NCBI RefSeq assembly: GCF_028640845.1
Contig: NC_080546.1
Location: 77,122,697-77,186,696, forward strand
Source: Ahaetulla prasina
Lineage: Eukaryota; Chordata; Lepidosauria; Squamata; Colubridae
DNA: 64,000 nucleotides
Direction of reading: 5' to 3'
Shown here in pieces: positions 55,172-64,000 of the stretch; positions within the stretch are counted from its first letter, which is position 1, and every line of letters begins with the position of its first letter. The notes under the pieces were generated by a model. It had not been told where the DNA came from. It did no database searches and was given only the letters and a program-made list of their open reading frames with translations. Made by a program: the position numbers and the translations under genes.

Positions 55172-56240
55172 TTTGTAGTTATGGGATTCAACTGGTGTAA
55201 CAATCGGTTTGCTGAGTGTGCACTTTGCCCTTTATCCTACTCTATGAATCCACAAATATGAAGTAAACTGTCCTACTCACACTATCATAGTCGGAGCAAA
55301 AGTATGTATGTTCTCTGTCCTACCTAAAGGCTTCCAAAATTTTATTTATTTTCATCTTGTATTCTTCCAGTTAGTATTTCCCACACAGGCTAGGCAGGGG
55401 AAACAATAATGGTATTGCTTGAATCATCACACAGATGCAGGCTTCTTGCTATTAAACAAATCAACAGACTGTATTTTTCTTGTTTTCATTTCCAAATCCA
55501 CAATGTACCTGTGTTATTTTCTGGTGGTCTGTCATTCAAATACTGGACATGTCTGATCTCGGATAGTTTCTCCAGATTTATGCCAAGCAGTTAGGTGCTA
55601 CCACCTACTCAAAGATCATTCTATACTCAAAACAAGGAAAGTACTTGTTTTCATATCCTGTAAGTATAAATGACAGTCATTTTCACTGTGCAAAGAGTAC
55701 AGATAGCTTTATGCATTGTTATTGAATGCAGCCACTTTGCAATAACTGAGAACATTCAAACCAAAGTTCTGATTTTTAGAAAGTATGCTTGATTGATAGA
55801 TTGATTATATTTTTAATTATACCTGAAAATTGAAATATCCATTTTGTAAACATACGTATCCTAATTTTTAAAAAAATCGGAATAGTTGCAGCCAAGTGCT
55901 ATGTAGATGCTCCTATCTTTCAATTTATTTCCGCACCAAGACATACCCAAAATTTCAATAATTATACAAAGAAGTCAGATGGAGAACCAATGGAGAGGAG
56001 TGCCACTAATATGAACAGTGAGAATGATGTAGAAATACAGTTCCACTGTGTCCATTATAAATGACTTCCAAACAAGATTTTCTTGCATTAGAGCAAAAAT
56101 CTTTCAATTTTTCCTAAAAATGCTTTGCCCCCCTGTAGCCAATTTAAAGGTAGTGTTCCCATACAATGCATTATATACACACAAACCACTGGAACCAGGG
56201 AGAGGAATTTAAAACATAATTTTAAAAATAAGCCTAGTAT
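55172..56240. other. Intron 4, nothing recognised
   Basis: A short AACCGGT-like MITE scrap near 55195-55260 is possible. No gene seen. Confidence 0.45.
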
Positions 56241-56252
56241 TACACTACATTA

Positions 56253-56603
56253 AGGAAAAGGTAAAGGTTCCCCTCGCACATATATGCTAGTTGTTCCCGA
56301 CTCTAAGGGGCAGTGCTCATCTCCATTTCAAAGCCAAAGAGCCAGTGCTGTCCGAAGACATCTCCGTGGTCATGTGGCTGGCATGACTAAACGCCAAAGG
56401 TGCATGGAACGCTGTTCCCTTCCCATCAAAGGTGGTCCCTATTCTTCTACTTGCATTTTTTACGTGCTTTCGAACTGCTAGGTTGGCAGAAGCTGGGACA
56501 AGTAACGGGAGCTCACCCCATTATGCGACACTAGGGATTTGAACCGCTGAACTGCCGACCTTTCAATCGACAAGCTCAACTTCTTAGCCATTGAGCCACC
56601 ACG
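56253..56603 (-). mobile_element. Full-length Sauria-type SINE with 12-bp TSD
   Basis: TACACTACATTA at 56241-56252 and 56604-56615. The minus strand starts CGTGGTGGCTCAATGGCTAA. Confidence 0.92.
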
Positions 56604-56615
56604 TACACTACATTA

Positions 56616-57397
56616 CTTTTGCTATAATTCACCCAAAAATGGGAGTGTAGAAATACAGCTTTATTGTTTATTGCACAACAAGCAATGTCGCTTGAGAAAT
56701 CATGTATTTCTGTTCATCAAAAGAAGCATTAAGAAGAAATTCTTGGTGCTAATCAGTATATTGTCTGGGCCCTTGTTAGAAATTTAACTTTAAGCAGGCA
56801 AAAAGAATATTTAAAATGTCACAGGAATCGCCATATTAAGCTTTAAAGCATACGCTTTACAGTGGGAATGGATTTGCCATTATCAGAGTAACTGAGTGTT
56901 CAAACAAGGTTTAAAAATAAACTACTTATTTAAATTAACAAGATGGTCCTGGGAGGGGTTTATTTGCATATTAGCAGATAGATGTTTTGATAGAAAACTT
57001 CTATAAATATTATATAATTTCACATTATCACATCAAAAGAGAAATCTGGCTCACATGCTTGTTGAACTGGAGCTAAATTGAGCTAGAGAAAAGAAAATGG
57101 AAAGCCTATAAAATATTGTAACATATTCTAGATAAAACAGGAAGTGTACTTATTTTGGAAGGATGCTAGCTAAAATAAAGTCAGGTTGATCTTTGTTGCA
57201 GGTTTTGGAATCTTTTATGTTTCCTATTCTGAATATAGTTGAAAACCAAATATCTGCTAATATTATCCATGTGAAACATTAATAATTTTTACATGTTTTT
57301 GGATAAAAATTCATGAAAAATTGATTTTAAACAATTTTACATAATATTTATGTAAAGCAAAATGAGCTTTTGCATGTAGGTCTTAAAATTGACCTGG
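56616..57397. other. Intron 4, nothing recognised
   Basis: AT-rich, repeat-poor. Confidence 0.45.
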
Positions 57398-57405
57398 ATA
57401 ATTAC

Positions 57406-57645
57406 CAGTGGTGGGTTTCAAAAATATTTTATTACCAGTTCTGTATGTGTGGGTGTGGCTTGGTGGGTGTGGCAGGGAAAGGATACTGTAAAAACTCCAT
57501 TTCCTCCTGATCAGTTGGGACTCAGGAGGCAGAGAATAGATGGGGGCGGGGCCAGTCAGAATTTTTACTATCAGTTCTCCGAACTACTCAAAATTTCCAT
57601 ATTGGTTCTCTAGAACTGGTCAGAACCTGCTGAAACCCATCTCTG
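57406..57645 (+). mobile_element. 240-bp hAT-type MITE with perfect TSD
   Basis: CAGTGGTGGGTTTC to GAAACCCATCTCTG; ATAATTAC at 57398-57405 and 57646-57653. Only one internal ~42-bp unit. It ends 77 bp before exon 5. Confidence 0.92.
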
Positions 57646-57722
57646 ATAATTACATTATCAGTTCATAAATGTGTAGGAGGATGTGCTCATATATTACATA
57701 GGATTTTATTTTGTTGTTTCAG

Positions 57723-57908
57723 GAACATGGCATTCCAACTGATATGGGATATGCTGTGGCTCCACACCATTCCGGCGTCTATCCTGTTCATGTTCAACTT
57801 TATGATGCCTGGAAAAAAGTTTGGAATATCAAAATCACCAGTACAGAAGAATACCCACATTTAAAACCTGCACGGTATAGAAGAGGTTTCATTCACAAAA
57901 ACATCATG
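57723..57908 (+). CDS. NDST3: NDST3 coding exon 5
   Basis: 186 nt, residues 406-467, from [20 protein letters not shown] to [12 protein letters not shown]. This is highly conserved N-deacetylase domain sequence; the [11 protein letters not shown] segment is invariant across NDST paralogues. The acceptor TTTATTTTGTTGTTTCAG ends at 57722 and the donor is GTAAGC at 57909, phase 0 at both ends. Skipping it would keep frame but remove conserved core. Confidence 0.95.
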
Positions 57909-58078
57909 GTAAGCTGTGGGTTTTTTTTTTACCCTGACTTTTCTGATTACTGTGATAGACAAAAAAGTATAAGAAATATACTTACATTATATTATATTCG
58001 CTGTATCTGAAGAGCTATTTTTACTTTATTATGTCCTACCACCAGGCTGTAATTTATTTCAAATGTTCTTTATGCACA

Positions 58079-58232
58079 GGCGGGATTCACTTAGCTTCCC
58101 TACCAGTTCATAAATGGAGGATTTGCGCATGCTCAGTAGTCGCGCATTATGTCCGGGTGGGCGGAGCCTCCCGCAGTCACCGCTATCGGTTCGTTTGATC
58201 TGGGCAGAACCGGCTGAATCCTACCACTGCCT
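58079..58232. mobile_element. hAT-type MITE
   Basis: CAGGCGGGATTCAC to GCTGAATCCTACCACTG, with CpG-bearing TTTGCGCATGCTCAGTAGTC interior. No clear TSD. Confidence 0.75.
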
Positions 58233-58984
58233 TCATGTTAAAATGGAATCAAAGATGCTTTGAAATTTTTAAACTTGTCAAAATGCAGCTAGTATTGTTG
58301 AAAAGCAGCTAGAGCTGGATGTTCAGCCATCTTTTTTACCTAACCACTGATTCTGAACTCAGTTGAAGAGGCGGATGTTAATTTTAAGGATTATGAGTGG
58401 CAACATCTGTCTTAAAACTGCCTGTTTATTGATGGGAAGGCACTTTGAGATCAAATCCAGATACCTTTCTTAAGTATTTCATTGCTATTAGGAATATGTT
58501 TGGAAGCTTTAGTGTAAATCTGAGTTATTGAGTTAGGATGTTAAAAGTATGCAAAGTATTGTCAAGCATAGAAAGTTAAAGTAATAGATACATGTAAGGT
58601 TTATGTTATATTTCTACATAATATTCATATTTTAAATGAAAAAAAATATCTTCTGTTTCAAAGTCGTTGCATGAACCTATCTTATTTTATGGTAATTATA
58701 CTAAAGTTGCTGGAATTACTATTTTTTCTAATAAATGTATTTTAATACACTTATGTATTAGTTATGATTATGGACCAAGAATATTTGGATACTAAAGGAC
58801 AGTTTAACTTTTTCTTTAAATATGTTTCACATATGATACTAGATAATTTCTATAGTCCTGCAAAAAACAATTCTGATTAATTTCATAGATGTCTTTCAAA
58901 CTATCTCAGATAAATTGCCCTTGACTTTCTATGAGGCTTTGTCTATTTTCTACATGGTATATGTGATTTTATGCAACTTAATCA
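58233..58984. other. Intron 5, nothing recognised
   Basis: AT-rich with chance ORFs. Confidence 0.45.
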
Positions 58985-59390
58985 TGTTTCCCCACCTCCA
59001 ATTACCATTTTCTTGTCTGAAGAATCATAATTGTTTCCCTAATGTTTTTCTTAACAAAATTATTCAAGCTCCTTAATTATTTTTGTTGCTGGATTCTGTA
59101 TCATTTTCAGTTCTGTTATATTCTTTTTCAAATTATCCCAGATAAGGATATACAGTAGCACAGAATTTCCAGGGGTGTTAAAGGATTGGCAGTTTTATTT
59201 TCAGCCCCATTCCTAATTATCCTTACCATGGAATCACGGAATTTCTGGTTTTCACAACAGCCACACACAGGGTCAGCAACTTGGTTGAGCCATCCACTAT
59301 GGCTTCAAGGTTTTTCCCCTGGTTATTTATAGATCTCATCAGTAAGTATTTGGAGTTTTGTCCCAGTCTGTATCGTTGACACTTAAAATA

Positions 59391-59753
59391 GGGGTGGGCT
59401 GCTGGGGGTTCGCAGGGGTTCGAGAGAACCTCTAGCTAAGATTCTGTGCAGTTTGGAGAACCCCCAAATCCCACTCCTGGCTGGCCCCACCCACCCTGCT
59501 CCTCCCAAGAGTCCCCACATGGCCCATTTTGGATGCAGGTAAGTGGAGGGCATGTGCAGAGGCTCGGGGAAAGTGAAAAATGGAAAAAGGGCTGTTTCTA
59601 GCCTTCAGAGGGCCTCCAGAGCCTGGGAGGCCGTTTTTACCCTCCTGGAGGCTCAAGAAAAGCCTCCGGAGCCCAGGGAGGCCAACTAGCCATGCCCACC
59701 CTGGCCACACCCACCTAGCAACCGGGCAGAGAATCCCTTGCTAAAATTTTTGC
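59391..59753 (+). mobile_element. hAT-type MITE, right end truncated
   Basis: GGGGTGGGCTGCTGGGGGTT to CCCTTGCTAAAATTTTTG; the final AAGCCCACC terminus is missing. Same family as 62543. Confidence 0.75.
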
Positions 59754-59867
59754 TGTGTAAAGTTTTTTATTTTTAAAACACATTAAAATGAAAGACAAAA
59801 CATACAACATTTATATAGATATTACTGTTTATCAGCTATTCAAGACAGTTCTTTCCTATTATTTACA

Positions 59868-59868
59868 C

Positions 59869-59919
<51 letters not shown>

Positions 59920-59922
59920 TTT
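59868..59922. repeat. (TTTA)n microsatellite
   Basis: About 13 tetramers. Confidence 0.95.
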
Positions 59923-60840
59923 TATTGGATTTATATATCTTAGTTTTATCTTAGTCTACTTTTGTTTATCTACCGTTCCTATTTTCTAACCATTCATACC
60001 ATTTGCTCCAGACTTTATAATATTCTGTGTCCTCTTTCTCTTTAATTTCTTTTGTAAGTTTGTCCATCTCTGCACATTCTAATATTTTTTTAATTAGTTC
60101 TTCCTCTGCTAAAATTTTTGAAGCCCACTTCAGACTTAAATGATCTTCACTTGTTTTCCCAAGTGAAGAGATTCTTGTGAAACATGTTTTACCATCCTGA
60201 ACAGTATCTACAAATGTAGCTTGCTCCCTATTTAATCCTAAATTAATGTTAAAACTACCAGTCCCAGTCCAGAAGCCTGGGAATCAATATTTTCTTCTAT
60301 GAACAAAATTGCTGATTTAGTCTTACTTACTTTGATGTTGTTTCTTCCTACCCAATTAGTTATCCAGGTTTTTTTTTATAATCTTCCATTTTATTTGTTT
60401 GCTATTACGTTTATATGCTACCTTTCTATTGATATATATTGATATTTTTATATTATATTTTATATAATATAAAATGTAATAAACGCAGCATAATTTGTTT
60501 TTAAAAAGCTTCATGAAAAAGGTACATTTTAAAAAATACATTTTATTTCTAAATAATTTGAGAGTGGGAAAGAGCCATAGCTTGGAAATCACACAGTAAA
60601 CGACTTCTTCTCTAATTTTTTGGCAGCAGGGACATTTTCAGGAAAATCTATAAGTATTTTTAACAACTTTTATGAGGAACTTTGTCAAAGGCTTTTAAAA
60701 AGCCAGGCACATAAAGTTGAAAGGTCCATATGCCAGCTGACACTGTCAAAGATCTCTTAAAAGTCGAGTTAGTATTTTCTTTGTTGGGATCCATGCTGAT
60801 TTCCGATCATCATAGCTTATTTCTCTACAGTTTTATTTTT

Positions 60841-61529
60841 TATCTACAATTGCAACACTTCCAAACAGTTCTAAAGAATTATTTTTTTTAAAAAAAATCA
60901 CTGGGTACACAGAAAATCTATCATACCTCTTCATGTAGGTCTTCTATAAAAATGTTATATTTCCACTATACATATTGGCGTGCTGTTATGGCAGAATGCA
61001 GTGACTTGCTAGGTAGTGAATCGTTCTTTAATAAAGCTGACAGACAATATTATGCTGGTTGGAAGAATCCTTTATTTTAAGTGTTGTTTTACTGACAAGT
61101 AGGTGGATTTCTTTTTGAAATGATCATTTATTTGAAAGGTTATTTCTTCCAACTCCAATATCAGGCAAAGAGGTGGGGGGAAAAACGAGAAAGCAACAGC
61201 GGTTTTGAAGTTGTCCATCAAGGGTTAATAATTGGAGAGTGCAGACAGACACATCTAAATATAATACTTTGGAATTTATTTTATTTTTATTTAAAAGACT
61301 AACAATTATTTTTAAATCTGCATCTATATATTAACCTATATGCATATCTACTGTAAACTATATTTTTGAATGGTGCTTTTCCCCCCCTTTCCCACTCTTT
61401 TAATGATATGTATTTTGTGGTCATTCTTCCTGACAAATGTGCTATTTACTTTGTGTAGTCTTGTGTTTTGAAATAAGATTAAAATAATAGTCAAATCTAT
61501 AAAATATAAAGATTTACAGAGGAGAATTA
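60841..61529. other. Intron 5, nothing recognised
   Basis: No gene or clear repeat. Confidence 0.45.
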
Positions 61530-61770
61530 TAAGGGTGAGCTCCCACTACTTGGCTCTCTTCCTGCTCACTTAGCAATTTGAAAGCATGCAAATGCAAGTA
61601 GATTAATAGGTACCACTTCAGTGGGAAGATAATAGCTTTCTGTGCACCTTTGGTGTTTAGCCATGCTGGCCACATAATACGGAAAATATCCTTGGCCAGG
61701 AAATGGAGATTAACATTGTGCCCTAGATTCGGATATGACTGAACAGGGAAACCTTTACATTTTAAATCTA
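61530..61770 (+). mobile_element. Old degraded Sauria-type SINE
   Basis: GGTGAGCTCCCACTACTTGG, GTACCACTTCAGTGGGAAG and AGGGAAACCTTTACATTTTA; head missing. Ends about 73 bp before exon 6. Confidence 0.7.
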
Positions 61771-61842
61771 AAATAAGTGTTGCTTAAGTTAGACAATGCG
61801 CTCTTTTTCGTTCTCTTTATTATTATATATAATCTTCTACAG

Positions 61843-61971
61843 GTTCTTCCTCGACAAACCTGTGGCCTTTTTACTCATACAATTTTCTACAAAGAATATC
61901 CTGGTGGTCCAAAAGAACTAAACAAAAGTATACAGGGCGGGGAATTATTTTTCACAGTAGTTCTCAATCCA
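61843..61971 (+). CDS. NDST3: NDST3 coding exon 6 (last in window)
   Basis: 129 nt, residues 468-510, from [20 protein letters not shown] to [12 protein letters not shown]. Matches the end of the N-deacetylase core; the family continues with ISIFMTHLSNYGNDRLG in the next exon, which is not found before 64000. Acceptor TATAATCTTCTACAG ends at 61842, donor GTAAGT at 61972, phase 0. About 360 further residues, including the sulfotransferase domain with its PAPS-binding PQKTGTT loop, are expected downstream. Confidence 0.95.
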
Positions 61972-62534
61972 GTAAGTAATTTAAATTATTTGAACAAAGA
62001 TAAATGCTGAGCATACCTTAAGAAATATTGACTAATAGCATTGTTTTACTCTTGTTCTTTAATTATATTGATGATGTATTCACTAATACGTGTAAATGTT
62101 TTACAAAATGTAATAATTTTGAATAATCTCCATAATTTCTTAATAATTATCCTCACCATTCTTATTACTTGAAGCCAATGATGTTAGCGTGTAACTTTTG
62201 GAACAATAAACATGATTGAAACCTACCATCACTCTTCCACAAATTCCAGGTTATAAATAAATTATTTTAATGACATAGAATAACAAATATCAAATAAATA
62301 AAGTACAAAATAAAGAGCTGCTGCTTTGTCACTCATACTCTGATTTTTTTTTTCTACTGGAGCTATCAGGCTTAGAATAGTATGAGTTCCTCTGATAGAT
62401 ATAAAGCAAACTACTTTAAAGCAACATATAAGTGTGGGTTCTTTTTATACAAATAGGCCCTGTTTGCATACACATTTTGCTGGATAAAGGGAAAACCAAC
62501 TGTTCTGGAGGTTTTGAAACTCTAAGGAACAGAT
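61972..62534. other. Start of intron 6, nothing recognised
   Basis: AT-rich. Confidence 0.5.
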
Positions 62535-62542
62535 CTTAGGTT

Positions 62543-62922
62543 CAGAGGTGGGCTGCTGGGGGTTCGCAGGGGTTCGGGAGAATCTCTAGCTAAGATTCTG
62601 TGCAATTTGGAGAACCCCCCAAATCCCACTCCTGATTGGCCCCGCCCCACCCCTCCCAGGAGTCCCCACACGGCCCGTTTTGGATGCTAGTAAGTGCAGG
62701 GCGTGCGTGGAGGCTCAGGGAGGGTGAAAAACAGCCCTTCGGAGCCTGGGGAGGTCATTTTCCCTTTCCCGGAGGCTTGAGGAAAGCCTCCGGAGCTCAG
62801 GGAGGGCAAAAACAGCCCCCTGCCGTGGTGTAGGAGGCCAACTAGGCCACGCCCATCATGGCCATGTCCACCTAGCAACCAGGCAGAGAACCCCTTGCTA
62901 AAATTTTTGAAGCCCACCCCTG
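62543..62922 (+). mobile_element. 380-bp hAT-type MITE
   Basis: CAGAGGTGGGCTGCTGGGGG to TTTGAAGCCCACCCCTG; flanks CTTAGGTT and CTTAGGGT agree at 7 of 8. Confidence 0.87.
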
Positions 62923-62930
62923 CTTAGGGT

Positions 62931-63746
62931 CCATTTGGAAGGGAAGGTCAAATGACCCAAACTATGTATGTTTATTTCTTTGTTTGTTTCTTACTTTTAC
63001 TGAGGAGCTGAAGGGAGTAAATATAGCATTGATTCCTCAGTTGCTTCACAGCAAAAGCCCCGTTTTTGTAAACTCACTGAAATGGTGGTACTAATGAATT
63101 TATAACATTTATTAGAAACATTTTAATGATTTGAAACTGGCGAACTACTAAACATTTCTTTTTTATTAAAACATCAAGCTACAAGTGAATGTAATAAGGG
63201 AAATATTTTAATGATATTTCTGTTAAATAAGCGACCTGGAATAATTTCATGCATTCAAATCAATATTAGTATATCTCTCTGACTATGCCTTCAATGTTCA
63301 TATATTATTACAAGACGGTAATAAAATATCCTTTTCATGTCTGCAACAATATATATATATAAAATATAGGTATTCATATAAAATTCAAATTTCTTTTGGT
63401 GCATTCAGTTTTCAGCCATTATAGCAACTGCAGGGATCATAAGGTCATGGCCCAGAAGCATTCGGGTATCAACGATATGGCTAATTGCATAATTCTGCTC
63501 CAGGGTCATTGAATATTAAGTTTCTAAAAAAAAACTTAATGAAAATAAGAATCCAATTCAGGTAAGCAGGCAGGGAGCAGTGTGGTTTCGTTTTCCAATC
63601 CTAATCACCACCGGAATTCCCACGTTAGAAATGTGAGAATTCTGTAGATTTACATTTGTAAATATGTAGATTTGTAGGAACAAATGTAACATTTAGAAAT
63701 ATTAGTTGCTTTTGTAGGTAGTATCTTCTAGTCTGAATGTTTTACC
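62931..63746. other. Intron 6, nothing recognised
   Basis: AT-rich; a short TA run near 63350. Confidence 0.5.
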
Positions 63747-64000
63747 CAGAGGTGGTATTCAGCAGGTTTTGACCAGTTCTGGAGAACCGGTAGCGGAAAT
63801 TTTGAGTAGTTTGGAGAACCGGTAAATACCACCTCTGACTGGCTCCACCCCCATTTATTTTCTGCCTCCCAAGTCCCAGCTGATTGGGAGGAAATGGGGA
63901 TTTTGCAGTAATCTTCCCTTTGTGGGGAGGGAATGGAGATTTTGCAGTAACCTTCCCTTGGAGTGGGGAGGGAATGGAGATTTTGCAGTAACCTTCCCTT
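63747..64000 (-). mobile_element. hAT-type MITE running off the window
   Basis: CAGAGGTGGTATTCAGC start, then the reverse of the 26535 family with at least three internal units (GAATGGAGATTTTGCAGTAA) by the window end. Confidence 0.85.

Larger units (their letters stand above)
58985..60840 (-). mobile_element. Ancient CR1/L3 LINE fragments
   Basis: 59260-59330 (CAGCCACACACAGGGTCAGC, GAGCCATCCACTATGGCTTC) and 60660-60800 (GAGGAACTTTGTCAAAGGCT, GGGATCCATGCTGATTTCC) match 3' coding parts of old amniote CR1 elements. A MITE and other material interrupt it. Some of 59940-60350 may be a separate T-rich LINE. Confidence 0.5.

Noticed and set aside
1..64000. A CRISPR array, operon or other undescribed multi-gene system
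   Set aside because: The direct repeats here are microsatellites, transposable element copies or one local duplication; the only supported gene is an intron-bearing animal gene.

Overview
This is vertebrate nuclear DNA, and the repeat content points to a squamate reptile, most likely an advanced snake. It has CR1-group LINEs ending in (ATTCT)n or (AAAT)n, BovB (RTE) LINE fragments, L2-type LINEs, tRNA-derived SINEs of the Sauria type, solo LTRs with 5-bp target duplications, Tc1-like elements, and many short hAT-type elements with 8-bp target duplications. The species call rests on repeat character only.

The one gene I can support is the 5' half of a heparan sulfate N-deacetylase/N-sulfotransferase on the + strand, best matched to NDST3. 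A CpG island with a non-coding first exon ends at a splice donor at 7867/7868. Exon 2 (13311-14432) holds the start codon at 13461. Coding exons follow at 46528-46615, 52978-53132, 57723-57908 and 61843-61971. All junctions keep frame and together give 1530 nt, or 510 codons. That covers the cytoplasmic tail, membrane anchor and most of the N-deacetylase region. The sulfotransferase half must lie beyond 64000. Three small upstream ORFs precede the start, one of them formed only by splicing.

Layout: 1-7270 is upstream flank with LINE and MITE remnants; 7270-7960 is the promoter/CpG island; 7868-13310 is intron 1; 14433-46527 is a 32-kb intron 2 packed with repeats, including a five-element nest at 36385-38231; 46616-52977 is intron 3, which carries an old local tandem duplication; 53133-57722, 57909-61842 and 61972 onward are introns 4, 5 and the start of 6.

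I found no operon-like, CRISPR-like or otherwise new multi-gene system. The interesting content is in repeat biology (nested insertions dated by target duplications, LTRs that share an NF-E2-like motif and TATA box, long hairpins, a local duplication) and in possible post-transcriptional control of NDST3 (uORFs, an intronic poly(A) signal).
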